From assembly GCA_964397655.1 (NCBI GenBank), contig CAYNKA010000014.1, forward strand, positions 1-64,000: DNA of 64,000 nt, written 5' to 3'. The stretch is from CAYNKA01 sp964397655. Lineage in GTDB: Bacteria; Spirochaetota; Spirochaetia; DTKZ01. The notes under the pieces are model-generated. The model ran no database searches and was not told where the DNA came from. It saw nothing but the letters and a program-made list of their open reading frames with translations. The position numbers and the translations under genes are program-made. Below are positions 25,000 to 33,618 of this stretch, piece by piece; within the stretch, counting starts at the first letter, position 1, and each line of letters opens with the position of its first letter.

Positions 25000-27388
25000 T
25001 TGGAGCCTCCATGAGCTTTATCAATTCATCGTCGGTTTCCGCGGCGAGTTGAGCCGCGACGAGTTTCGTGAAGGTCGACTCCGTAGTCAGATCCCCCATG
25101 GGGATCGCTCCCCCCTTCCAGAGTTCGTGGGCCGTCACGTATTCGGAAAAATCGACGACCCCTTCCTGCTGGGAGGTGCAGAAGAAGGTCACGCCGTTCT
25201 CCCTCCCGTGATCGAAGGCCTTCTTGAGGGAAAAGGGGCTCTCCCTGAGGTTCGCGGTCCCGGTGTCGAAAAGTTCGAGGATGAAGTACCTCACCCCCGC
25301 CTTCATGATCGCGATGAGCGTGTCCCCCTGCATGCCGGGATAGACCTTGGCGACGAAAACGTTCGCTATCGCCTTTTCGAGCCTTTCCTTGAGCGTCTTG
25401 TCCTGGAATGACGTCCGGTCCTCGGCAAAGCACAGGCCGGCCGCCGCGGCCTCGGAGCGGTTCCAGTTCGCGAATTCCACGGGATTGACCCGCTGGAACT
25501 TCAGATTGAGCGCCGCGTACTCCTTGCCGCCGAAGACGACGACGACTCCCGGCTTTCCGGAGGAGGCGCGCACGACCGCGGCCTTCAGGTTCTCGCCGGC
25601 GTCGCTCACCTCCCCGGGCGGAAGCGCCGCGGCGGTGAAGACGATGGGGATCTTCGCGCCGGAGAAGAGCCAGTGCACGAGGGACGCGGTATAGGAGAGC
25701 GTGTCCGTTCCGTGGGCGATGACGATACCCGAGGCGTTGCCTTCCTTGAGCGTCCGGTCGACGGCGGAGAGAAGCACGGCCCAGTCCTCGGGCGTGATCT
25801 CCTCGCTCAGGAATTTCCCGAGCTCGAGTTCTTCGAAGCGGATCTTCGCGGGAAGGTCCTTGCCGCCCGCGAGGAGGACCTTGATCGCCTCTTCGCCGCC
25901 GGGATTCACCACGCCGCGGTCGTCGCGCACTCCGGAGATCGCTCCGCCGAAGGAGAAGACCTGCACGTAGCTCACGGCGAACCTCTCCTTGAGCAGGGAC
26001 TGGAGAAGCTGCGGTTCGGTCCGGCCCGAGGTCTCCTTCATGATCTGACCCACGAGGAAGCCCAGGGGCTTCGTATCCCCCGCCCGGATCGCCTTGACGA
26101 CGTGGCCGTGGGAAGCGAGCACGCGGTCGATCACCTTCCCGATTTCGACGGGGTCGGTGAGCTGCTCCCAGCCTTTTTCCTTGATGATCGCGGCCGGGTC
26201 CTTGTCTTCCTCGAACACCGTCTCGAGCACCTGCTTCGCGATCTTGCCGTGAATGCGGCCGCTCGAAAGCAGGCCGAGGAGCTCGGCGAGCCTCTTCTCG
26301 GTGAGCGGACTCTTCGCGAGTTCGAGGTTGGTCCGTTTCAGGATTTTCTGCACGTCCATGGCGAGCCAGTCCGCCGCGGTCACGGGAGGGGCGCCGAGGG
26401 CGACGGCCTTCTCGAAGAAGTCGGCAACGGCCTTCTCGCCGATGAGGAACTCCGCGCTCCCCTCGGAGAGACCGTAGTCCTTCAGGAACCGTTCGCGGCG
26501 GGCGTCGGGAAGTTCGACCAGGGCGGCCTCCACGGCCGAGAGAAAGGCCTCGTCTGGCCTGAAGGGCGGGAGGTCGGGTTCGGGGAAGAAGCGGTAGTCG
26601 TGCGCGCTCTCCTTGGTCCGCATCGGCTCGGTTACGTCGCGGTTCTCGTTCCAGAGACGGGTCTCTTGAACGACGGTGCCGCCGCGGGTGAGGATCTCCT
26701 CCTGGCGGCCGATCTCGTAGTTGAGCGCGAGCTTCACGAAGCGCGAGGAGTTGAGGTTCTTGATCTCGACCTTGCGGCCGAGACCCTGTCCCCGGAGGTT
26801 GATCGAGACGTTTGCGTCGCAGCGCATGGAGCCTTCCTCCATGTTGCCGTCGCAGACGCCGAGGTAGCGGATCATGCGCCGGAAGTTCTGGAGCAGGACC
26901 TCCGCCTCCTCGCCGATCTCGAGGTCCGGTTCGGTGACGCACTCGAGGAGGCTGGTGCCCGCTCGGTTGTAGTCGAGGAGGGACATGTCGCCGGCGTGGA
27001 TCATCTTGCCGGCGTCCTCCTCGAGGTGGATCTCGTGGAAACGGATGCGCTTCTTCTTTTTCCGGAACTCGATGTCGATCCAGCCGTTCCTCCCGACGGG
27101 CTGGGCGTACTGCGAGATCTGGTAGTTCTTCGGCATGTCCGGGTAGAAGTAGTTCTTCCGCTCGAAGACGGCGGCGGGATTCAGCGTGCAGTTGAGGGCC
27201 CGGGCCACGACGTAGGCCATGCGGATCGCCTCGGAGTTGAGGGAGGGAAGCACGCCGGGATATCCCATGCACACGGGACAGACGTTCGTGTTCGGCTCGT
27301 CGCCGAAGTTCGCCTTGCAGCCGCAGAAGGCCTTCGTCTTCGTGAGGAGCTGGATATGAATTTCGAGACCGATGAATGACTGGTACAC
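24983..27388 (-). CDS. gatB: GatB fused to a type I asparaginase domain
   Basis: An 801-residue fusion; ordinary GatB is about 480. Residues 1-470 are complete GatB: GLEIHIQLLTKTKAFCGC with the Cys zinc/Mg ligands (CGCK, CPVC), YFYPDMPKNYQISQY, the cradle, and the YqeY-like tail LGFLVGQIMKETSGRTEPQL. With almost no linker a full AnsA-like domain follows (476-801): GGAIS, ITPEDW, AHGTDTLSYTAS (Thr561, Asp562) and a C-terminal TLTK-like TSTFTK. The first catalytic Thr of asparaginase (GGT-I) is Ala483 here (codon GCG, 25940-25942), so hydrolysis by the normal mechanism is doubtful. The reading frame is continuous and in one operon with gatC, gatA and aspS. Possible roles: Asn sensing, ammonia handling or docking. 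Confidence 0.93.
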   Translation of the reverse strand: MYQSFIGLEIHIQLLTKTKAFCGCKANFGDEPNTNVCPVCMGYPGVLPSLNSEAIRMAYVVARALNCTLNPAAVFERKNYFYPDMPKNYQISQYAQPVGRNGWIDIEFRKKKKRIRFHEIHLEEDAGKMIHAGDMSLLDYNRAGTSLLECVTEPDLEIGEEAEVLLQNFRRMIRYLGVCDGNMEEGSMRCDANVSINLRGQGLGRKVEIKNLNSSRFVKLALNYEIGRQEEILTRGGTVVQETRLWNENRDVTEPMRTKESAHDYRFFPEPDLPPFRPDEAFLSAVEAALVELPDARRERFLKDYGLSEGSAEFLIGEKAVADFFEKAVALGAPPVTAADWLAMDVQKILKRTNLELAKSPLTEKRLAELLGLLSSGRIHGKIAKQVLETVFEEDKDPAAIIKEKGWEQLTDPVEIGKVIDRVLASHGHVVKAIRAGDTKPLGFLVGQIMKETSGRTEPQLLQSLLKERFAVSYVQVFSFGGAISGVRDDRGVVNPGGEEAIKVLLAGGKDLPAKIRFEELELGKFLSEEITPEDWAVLLSAVDRTLKEGNASGIVIAHGTDTLSYTASLVHWLFSGAKIPIVFTAAALPPGEVSDAGENLKAAVVRASSGKPGVVVVFGGKEYAALNLKFQRVNPVEFANWNRSEAAAAGLCFAEDRTSFQDKTLKERLEKAIANVFVAKVYPGMQGDTLIAIMKAGVRYFILELFDTGTANLRESPFSLKKAFDHGRENGVTFFCTSQQEGVVDFSEYVTAHELWKGGAIPMGDLTTESTFTKLVAAQLAAETDDELIKLMEAPSAGTC

Positions 27389-27391
27389 TGC

Positions 27392-28780
27392 TCAACTCCA
27401 TTCCGAGGAACTGCCCGGCGGGACGGGGCAGGGGAAGTCCGCCTCGTACAGCCTCGCAGCCTCGAAGAGCCTGGCCTCCTCGAAGGGCGGAGCCAGGAAC
27501 TGCATTCCCACGGGAAGCCCGTCCTCGACCGCAACGGGAAAGCTCAGGGCCGGAATGCCCGCCAGGTTCGCCGAGGTGGTGAAACGGTCCGCGAGCTTCT
27601 GCTGGAAGGCGTCGAGGCCCTCGGCGCCGCGTTTGAACGCCTGCGTCGGGAAGACCGGCATGAGGATGACGTCGACCGACTCGAAGGCCTTCGCGAAATC
27701 GTTCCTGATCGCGGTGCGGATCTTCTGCGCCCGCTGGTAGTACTGGTCCTGGAATCCCGACCTGAGCACGTAGGTGCCGAGGAGGACGCGGAGCTTCACC
27801 TCGTCGCCGAAGCCCTCGCTCCTCGCCTTGCGTACGAGTTCCTCCGGATTCTCCGAGTACTCCGGCCTGAAGCCGTAGCGGATCCCCGTGAAGCGGGCGA
27901 GGTTGGCGCTCGCCTCGGCCGTCGCGATCGTATAGTAGACCGGCACGTATTGCTCGGCCATGGAAAGCTCGATCTCGACGATCGAGAAGCCCTTCTTTCG
28001 GTAGGTCTCGACGGTCTTTCCGTAGGCCTTCTCCACCGCGGGATCGAGACCGAGATCCCCCTTGAGTACGCCGATCTTCCTGCCGAGCGGCCTGCCCGAG
28101 GGCGTGTGTTCCAGGGAGGATTGGTCCCGCTCGTCCTCGCCTCGGATGGCGTCGAAGACCTCCTCGGTCATCGCCACGGACCGAGCGCAGATCCCTACGA
28201 CGTCCAGGGAGGACGCATAAGCCGTGAGCCCGTAGCGGGATACGACGCCGTAGGTCGGCTTCAGGCCGTAGACTCCGCAGAAGGCCGCGGGCTGCCGGAC
28301 CGAGCCGCCCGTGTCGGAGCCGAGGGCGAAGGGAACCATGCCCGCCGCAACAGCCGCGGCGCTCCCGCCGGACGAGCCTCCGGCGACCCGGCTCGGATCC
28401 CAGGGGTTGTTGGTCTTCCCGAGCGCGGAATTGTCCGTGGACGAACCCATGCCGAACTCGTCCATGTTGGTCTTTCCCACCACGACGGCGCCCCGTTCGA
28501 TGAGCTTCCCGACGGCCGTCGCGGTATAGGGCGCGACCAGGTTCTCGAGGATCTTCGAACCGCAGGTGAGCCGGAATCCCTTGACCGCGAGGATGTCCTT
28601 CACCGCGAAGGGAACGCCGGCGAGGTCGCCTTCGGGTCTGCCGAGCCGGAGACCCCGCTCGGGATCGAATTCGAGGAAGGCCCCGATCTTCTCATCCGCG
28701 GTACGGACGTATTCGCCGTATTTTTTTCGCCTTTCGGTGTCGGAAACCAAATTCCGCCACTTATCGAACGTTGAACTCAT
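27392..28780 (-). CDS. gatA: Glu/Asp-tRNA amidotransferase subunit A
   Basis: A 462-residue amidase-signature protein. The catalytic Ser-cisSer-Lys triad is visible: Lys in VPFAVKDIL, Ser in GGSSGGSAAAVAAG and the nucleophile Ser in SDTGGSVRQPAAFCG. It releases ammonia from glutamine, which tunnels to GatB to amidate Asp-tRNA-Asn or Glu-tRNA-Gln. AAGGGTGG precedes the ATG at 28780; a GTG two codons earlier is less likely. It ends four bases before the gatB start. Since GatA is complete, the asparaginase domain fused to GatB is not needed to supply ammonia. Confidence 0.95.
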   Translation of the reverse strand: MSSTFDKWRNLVSDTERRKKYGEYVRTADEKIGAFLEFDPERGLRLGRPEGDLAGVPFAVKDILAVKGFRLTCGSKILENLVAPYTATAVGKLIERGAVVVGKTNMDEFGMGSSTDNSALGKTNNPWDPSRVAGGSSGGSAAAVAAGMVPFALGSDTGGSVRQPAAFCGVYGLKPTYGVVSRYGLTAYASSLDVVGICARSVAMTEEVFDAIRGEDERDQSSLEHTPSGRPLGRKIGVLKGDLGLDPAVEKAYGKTVETYRKKGFSIVEIELSMAEQYVPVYYTIATAEASANLARFTGIRYGFRPEYSENPEELVRKARSEGFGDEVKLRVLLGTYVLRSGFQDQYYQRAQKIRTAIRNDFAKAFESVDVILMPVFPTQAFKRGAEGLDAFQQKLADRFTTSANLAGIPALSFPVAVEDGLPVGMQFLAPPFEEARLFEAARLYEADFPCPVPPGSSSEWS

Positions 28781-28804
28781 AGCCACCCTTGTAAAAGAGG
28801 ATTC

Positions 28805-29101
28805 TTACAGAACGTTGGGAATGACGATCAAGCGGTCCTCGAGCTCGGGCGCATTCTCGAGAAGCGCGTCGATATCCGGCTCGGGAGCCTCCGCGTCCAA
28901 GCGGACACGGTTTTTTTTCAGGAGGGCGTGCGTAGTGGGAGGAAGGTTCGAGACGTCGACTTCCGACATTTTGGAAAAATAGCGGAGCATCTGCTCCACG
29001 GCCTTTCCGAGAGATTCGATTTCTTCTTCCCGCAGATCGAGATACGCAAGCCCCGCGGTCACGTGCAACTCGGACTTTTCCATGTTATGGTACTTTTGCA
29101 T
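28805..29101 (-). CDS. gatC: Glu/Asp-tRNA amidotransferase subunit C
   Basis: A 98-residue GatC, wrapping the GatA-GatB interface. Typical features are LHVTAGLAYLDLREEEIESL, the helix with MLRYFSKMSEVDVS and the LPPTTHAL turn. The start may be 29101 (GGAG three bases before, rather close) or the ATG at 29083 (no site). First gene of gatC-gatA-gatB-aspS, with a 24 base gap to gatA. Confidence 0.9.
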   Translation of the reverse strand: MQKYHNMEKSELHVTAGLAYLDLREEEIESLGKAVEQMLRYFSKMSEVDVSNLPPTTHALLKKNRVRLDAEAPEPDIDALLENAPELEDRLIVIPNVL

Positions 29102-29525
29102 ACACTCCGAGGCTTGGTCAATAGAGCGGCGAAAGGCCGTTTTCGCCTCGAATAAGAGGACGCTTCAAAGCTCGCCGTCTCGGGAAAGGCGGCGGGGGAA
29201 GGGATGCCTTGTTTCACGGATTCGCGAAGATGAAGGACGGGCAGGGAAAGAAGGCATGGGTTCCGCAAAGGACATCGGTCGAAAAAAAATATCACGTATA
29301 TTCATATTGGAGAAACAAATATCCATTTGACTTTCCTCCAAAATCAATGTATTGTTAAATTCGCCTATTTTCATAAGTAGCGACCGAACATCTACCTTTA
29401 TGCAACACTTGAATCCGAGGATGCAATCAGGGTATAGGTACTGTTTGCATAATGGGTAGTGTATACTTTATACAGAGAGTCAACGCTCCGTTCTCGATAC
29501 GGAACAGTCGATTGAGGTGACCTAG
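29102..29525. other. Intergenic region between gatC and the glycosidase
   Basis: No gene is visible. It separates two divergent units and turns AT-rich at 29285-29480, unlike the flanking genes. It contains a candidate promoter for the glycosidase (29445-29473); the gatC promoter was not identified with confidence. Confidence 0.6.
29445..29473 (+). promoter_or_regulatory. Candidate promoter of the glycosidase gene
   Basis: TTGCAT (29445-29450), 17 base spacer, TTATAC (29468-29473), 52 bases before the GTG start. Fair match to sigma-70 consensus. Confidence 0.45.
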
Positions 29526-30947
29526 GTGACGAAGAAAGATTTTCCTTCCATTCATTTTTACGATCAGGATTTCGTCGATATTTACGATCAGACATGGGCC
29601 TGGATCCAGGATTATTGGCAGAAAGGAACGACCGAGAACAAATTCCAGAAACTGTATTTCAACTATCCCCACAACAAGACGATCAACCAGTTCGAATCCA
29701 TCATGTCGACCTTCTTCATCGTCTATTCGAACCGCAACTTCCCGGTGACCCCCCAGCTCGACAATTTCTACGAGCGGCAGGAATCGGACGGGGCGATCCG
29801 CGGCGACTATCTCGTGGAGAACGGGAAGCCTTTTCACGTCAAGGAGAATCCGACCGGCGTCAACCCTCCGCTCTTCGCTTGGGCCGAATACAACATGTAT
29901 CACAAGATCGGCAACAAGAAGCGGATCAAGGAAGTCATGCCTGTCCTCGAAAATTATTTCACCTGGTTGGAGAACACCTTCAAGCGGGACAACGGACTCT
30001 ACGAGGTCCCCGTCGCGGCGACGAAGATGGACAACAGCCCGAGAAAGGGAACCTGCTACCCCATCGACTTCAACACCCAGCAGGCGATCAACGCGCTCTA
30101 CATGTCCGAGCTCGGTGACATCCTGAACGACAAGGAAATCAGCTTCAAGTACAAGCGGCAGTACTTCTCCCTCAAGACGCGCATCAACAACCTGATGTGG
30201 AACGAGGAGGACGGCATCTACTACGATCTCGACAAGAACGAAAACCAGGTCAGGTCGAAGACCGTCGCCTCGTTCTGGCCGCTGCTAGCGGAGCTTCCGA
30301 ACGAGGCGAAAACCGAAAAGATAATCGCCCACCTCAAAAACCCGGACACGTTCGGGACGGAGCATCCGTTCCCCACGCTGTCGGCGGACGAACCCGCGTT
30401 CGAAAAGACCGGGATGGGATTCCGAGGTTCGGTCTATCCCCCCTTCACCTTCATGGTGATCAAGGGATTGGAAAAATACGGAGCCTTCGACCTCGCCAGG
30501 GAGAGCGCGATACGCCACCTCTACTACATGCTGGACACTCTCCATCCCGAAGGCAAGGAAAAAGGCAACGTGTGGGAGGCATACGCCCCGAGGAACGAAG
30601 GACCGTCGAAGTGGCCGGGTAAGGAAGGCTTCCCCAGGCCGCAGTTCCTCACGTACACCGCCCTTTCCACCATAGCGCTCATGATCGAGAACGTGGTCGG
30701 TCTCTACATCAGCCTTCCGAGAAAGACCGTCGACTGGATCATTCCGACCCTGGAAATCATGGGAATCGAGAACCTCTCCCTCAAGAGGAACCTCATCACG
30801 ATCCTGAGCAGCAAGAGCGGACGGGGATGGGAAATACGCCTCGAATCGGAGAAGCTCTACTACTTCACCATCGACATACTCGGAAAGAAAAAGAAGACGC
30901 TCCCGATCCCCTCGGGCAAATGCTCCATGCTCATAGACAAGCTGTGA
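29526..30947 (+). CDS. Trehalase-like (GH37/GH63-type) glycoside hydrolase
   Basis: A 473-residue cytoplasmic protein with an (alpha/alpha)6-barrel pattern. Recognisable stretches are GTCYPIDFNTQQAINALYMS, LMWNEEDGIYYDLD, VASFWPLLAELP and KGNVWEAYAP, with acidic residues in the positions of the catalytic pair of trehalase/mannosyl-glucosidase relatives. No signal peptide. Substrate cannot be stated; trehalose, glucosylglycerate or an alpha-glucan oligosaccharide are possible. The GTG at 29526 follows GAGGTGA. A small beta-like tail (about 400-473) follows the barrel. PlsC starts 16 bases after its stop. Confidence 0.75.
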   Translation: MTKKDFPSIHFYDQDFVDIYDQTWAWIQDYWQKGTTENKFQKLYFNYPHNKTINQFESIMSTFFIVYSNRNFPVTPQLDNFYERQESDGAIRGDYLVENGKPFHVKENPTGVNPPLFAWAEYNMYHKIGNKKRIKEVMPVLENYFTWLENTFKRDNGLYEVPVAATKMDNSPRKGTCYPIDFNTQQAINALYMSELGDILNDKEISFKYKRQYFSLKTRINNLMWNEEDGIYYDLDKNENQVRSKTVASFWPLLAELPNEAKTEKIIAHLKNPDTFGTEHPFPTLSADEPAFEKTGMGFRGSVYPPFTFMVIKGLEKYGAFDLARESAIRHLYYMLDTLHPEGKEKGNVWEAYAPRNEGPSKWPGKEGFPRPQFLTYTALSTIALMIENVVGLYISLPRKTVDWIIPTLEIMGIENLSLKRNLITILSSKSGRGWEIRLESEKLYYFTIDILGKKKKTLPIPSGKCSMLIDKL

Positions 30948-30963
30948 CGAGGAAGTGCGGCAG

Positions 30964-31818
30964 ATGAAAGAACTCTTTCCCGGCGATTCCTACGCGACTC
31001 CCGAAGGGATGCGTTATTTTTCCGACAGGCTTCTGTTCTGGACCCGATGGAATCTCTATTTCAGGTTCTTCCGTATCGTCCTGAAATCGCGCTCGCTCGC
31101 GAAGAAGGGACTCTTCACCGACGAGGCTATGGCGAGCCTGAGCTTCGACATCATCCGCGACGTCGAGGGCTGCGGCGGCAGGATCACCATCAAGGGCCTG
31201 GACAACATCCGCAGGGTCGAAGGCCCCGTGGTTTTCGTCTGCAATCACATGAGCACGCTCGAGGCGGTGGTCCTGCCCGCCATCGTAACTTCAATCAAGC
31301 CGGTCGCCTTCGTCATAAAGGAACGCCTTAAAAAGGGGCCCTTCTTCGGTCCCATCATGGCGGCGCGCGACTTCATCACCGTGACGCGTAAGGATCCGCG
31401 CAAGGACCTCACCGACGTGCTCACCCAGGGTCTGGAGAAGCTGAAGGCGGGGCGGTCGATCTTCCTCTTCCCCCAGAGCACGGAACACGCGCGCTCCGTC
31501 GTCTTCGACCCCGCAAAATTCAACTCGCTCGGAATCAAGCTCGCGTCCCGCGCCGGGGTTCCTGTCATTCCCGCTGCGGTGAAGACCGACTTCTGGGGCG
31601 ACGGGAAATTCATCCGCGGCTTCGGCAGGGTCGAGCGGAACGAACCCATTCATTTCGAGTTCGGGGAACCCATAACGGTATCCGGGAGGGGAAAGCTAGA
31701 ACACGAACGCGCGCTCGGCTTCATCCTCGGCCGACTCGGGGAATGGAAGGTCCCCATCGCCGAACCCTCCGCCCTCGCCGGTCCGTCTAGCGTCCCGACT
31801 TCCCCCGAAGAACCATGA
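30964..31818 (+). CDS. 1-acylglycerol-3-phosphate acyltransferase-like protein (PlsC family)
   Basis: A 284-residue protein with the PlsC domain at about 70-240. The catalytic block is VFVCNHMSTLEAVVLPA: the usual NHx4D has Glu in place of Asp, a variant I have seen in a PlsC subgroup. The second block is FLFPQST where FPEGT is usual, and VPVIPAAV is the third. It should transfer acyl chains to lysophosphatidate or a related lysolipid at the inner membrane. ATG at 30964 follows GAGGA; a GTG three codons upstream is possible. Its end overlaps the convergent FeS gene by 32 bases. Confidence 0.82.
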   Translation: MKELFPGDSYATPEGMRYFSDRLLFWTRWNLYFRFFRIVLKSRSLAKKGLFTDEAMASLSFDIIRDVEGCGGRITIKGLDNIRRVEGPVVFVCNHMSTLEAVVLPAIVTSIKPVAFVIKERLKKGPFFGPIMAARDFITVTRKDPRKDLTDVLTQGLEKLKAGRSIFLFPQSTEHARSVVFDPAKFNSLGIKLASRAGVPVIPAAVKTDFWGDGKFIRGFGRVERNEPIHFEFGEPITVSGRGKLEHERALGFILGRLGEWKVPIAEPSALAGPSSVPTSPEEP

Positions 31819-32440
31819 TGAGCCTGGCGGGGGCGACCCCGGTCGGGCAGACGACGGAGCAGAGCGTATGCCTCTCGCAGGCAGAGGCGCCGTCGGGTTT
31901 CCCCGTCCGTTGAAGAATTTCCCGCGACCGCTCAGGCCGTTTGGCGAGTTCCCTCGCCCAGGCAGCGAGCGCCGCGGGCCCCAGGAAGGGTTTCCGCACC
32001 GGGCAAGCCGAAAGACAGCTCCCGCATTCGATGCAATCTTCAAAACGAACCTTCGTCCCTTCCCCGCCCGTGCCGGTGCCGGTCGGCTCGAGGTACGAGG
32101 CGTCCTCGGGCAGTGACTCGAAGAGCCGATCCGGGAACACCGCGAGGTCCTTGAGCAACTTCGCGTTCCTGAGCGGTTCGATCGTCACGACCGGGGCGTC
32201 GAGCTCCGCGAGCCTCGTCGTGCAGGCGAGCTTCTCCACGCCGTTCACCCTGCAGGCGCAGGTCCCGCAGGAACCGTGGTGACAGGAATGCCGGTAGAGG
32301 AGGTCGGGAGCCTCCCGGGTCCGGATTTCCTCCAGGGCGTCGAGCAGGGTCGTCGTCTCCGAAACGTCCACCCGATAGTCCGTCCAGTCCGCCGTCCCGT
32401 CTCCGGTCCTCGGAATCCGCAGTTCGATCTCACGCTTCAC
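31787..32440 (-). CDS. Succinate dehydrogenase/fumarate reductase-type iron-sulfur subunit
   Basis: A 217-residue SdhB/FrdB-like protein. All cluster ligands are present: [2Fe-2S] in CHHGSCGTCACRVNG...C (about 62-82), then CIECGSCLSACP (about 145) and CERHTLCSVVCPTG (about 192), which supply the [4Fe-4S] and [3Fe-4S] sites. The GTG start overlaps the stop of the FAD gene by four bases (GTGA); GGGGGA precedes it. The partner here is a GlpA-like flavoprotein, not SdhA/FrdA, and no membrane anchor is adjacent. It probably carries electrons from that flavoprotein to quinone or another acceptor. Confidence 0.88.
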   Translation of the reverse strand: MKREIELRIPRTGDGTADWTDYRVDVSETTTLLDALEEIRTREAPDLLYRHSCHHGSCGTCACRVNGVEKLACTTRLAELDAPVVTIEPLRNAKLLKDLAVFPDRLFESLPEDASYLEPTGTGTGGEGTKVRFEDCIECGSCLSACPVRKPFLGPAALAAWARELAKRPERSREILQRTGKPDGASACERHTLCSVVCPTGVAPARLIMVLRGKSGR

Positions 32441-33615
32441 CGAGTCCCCCCTCGATAATAGGCACGCCACGAAGGCAGGACGGCCTCGGCGGTCCTGCAC
32501 GGCGCGTCTACGGAAAAATACCTGCACACCGCGTCCGCCGCCTTTTCGGCCATGGCCCGGAGCACCGTCGCCTTTCCGCCCAGGACGCTGAAGAATCCAG
32601 CGGCGCCTTCTCCGTCGTGATGAACGCAGGCGAAGTCCCGCGAAAGCTCTCTTCCGGACGCCGCGTCCGGCCGGCCGAAGAGAGGCCTGGGAGCGGCCCA
32701 AGCCGCGTGGAATTTCGCCGTTGAAAAGGCCGGGACGAGCTCGGCCGCCCTGCGGACGAGGAAGGAAAGATCCTCCTCCCGAAATCGGGAATCTTCGAGG
32801 TCCTCGGTCGTCCACTGGGTGGTGCCGATGATCGAAAGCCTCCTCTGGGGCACGAGGATGTCGCCGTCGCCGGGCGGCGCGAGTCGGCTCACGACGAGGT
32901 CGACGAGCCTTCCCTTGACCGCGAGAAGGGTACCGGGGCTCGGCGTGACCGGGAGGTTCACTCCGGCGAGCGCGGCGATTCTCCCCGCCCATGCGCCGCC
33001 CGAGTTCACGACCGCGTCCGCCTTCTCGAACCGGTCCCGGCCGGTCACGAGGTCCCTTACCCGTACGCCTCGGACGCGGCCTTTTGTCACGTCGATGCCC
33101 GTTACGAGGTGATAGGGCCGAATGCCGGCGCCGAGGGACTTCGCCCCCGCGAAGAAGGAGAGGGCGAGCCTGAAGGCGTCGATCGAGCCGTCCGGTACCA
33201 GGACCGCCGCCCTGTGGTCGGGATTGACGCCCGGCTCTCTGCGCAGTGCTTCCGCCGGATCGAGTCGTTCCGCCGGAATGCCGGCCTCGGCGCAACCCTC
33301 GAGAAAAGGCCCGAGGTATTCGATCCCCTCGTCGTCCATCGCGAGGAAGAGGCCGCCGTTGAACTCGACGGCCTCGGGAGCGATGCGCCGGAGAATTTCC
33401 GATTCCTTCATGCACTCCCGGCCGATGTTCCGGTCCCGGACCGCGTAACGGGCGCCGCAGTGGAGCTGACCGTGATGCCTGCCCGTGGTGCCGGAGGTGA
33501 GTTCGCCCCGCTCGAAGAGCGCGACCTCGAAACCCCGCCGGGCGAGATCGTAGGCCAGGGCCCCTCCGGTTCCGCCGCCTCCGATCACGACGACCTTGGC
33601 TTTTTCTTTCGGCAT
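32437..33615 (-). CDS. GlpA-like FAD-dependent dehydrogenase
   Basis: A 392-residue flavoprotein of the DAO/glycerol-3-phosphate dehydrogenase family. The FAD-binding GxGxxG is VVIGGGGTGGALAYDLARRG, followed by ELTSGTTGRHHGQLHCGARY and VNSGGAWAGRIA, which match anaerobic GlpA. The C-terminal BFD [2Fe-2S] domain of GlpA is absent. Translational coupling to the SdhB-like gene suggests that protein replaces it. Substrate may be glycerol-3-phosphate or a related hydroxyacid; no glpK, glpF or glpC is nearby. Starts three bases after deoD. Confidence 0.85.
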   Translation of the reverse strand: MPKEKAKVVVIGGGGTGGALAYDLARRGFEVALFERGELTSGTTGRHHGQLHCGARYAVRDRNIGRECMKESEILRRIAPEAVEFNGGLFLAMDDEGIEYLGPFLEGCAEAGIPAERLDPAEALRREPGVNPDHRAAVLVPDGSIDAFRLALSFFAGAKSLGAGIRPYHLVTGIDVTKGRVRGVRVRDLVTGRDRFEKADAVVNSGGAWAGRIAALAGVNLPVTPSPGTLLAVKGRLVDLVVSRLAPPGDGDILVPQRRLSIIGTTQWTTEDLEDSRFREEDLSFLVRRAAELVPAFSTAKFHAAWAAPRPLFGRPDAASGRELSRDFACVHHDGEGAAGFFSVLGGKATVLRAMAEKAADAVCRYFSVDAPCRTAEAVLPSWRAYYRGGTR

Positions 33616-33618
33616 CGG

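Noticed and set aside
24983..25960. Frameshift or separate gene for the asparaginase domain
   Set aside because: No stop codon, start codon with binding site or frame change was seen between the GatB and asparaginase parts; it reads as one protein.
31787..33415. A 542-codon minus frame reading into the FeS gene
   Set aside because: The first 325 codons are an out-of-frame reading of the FAD gene; the real start is the GTG at 32440.
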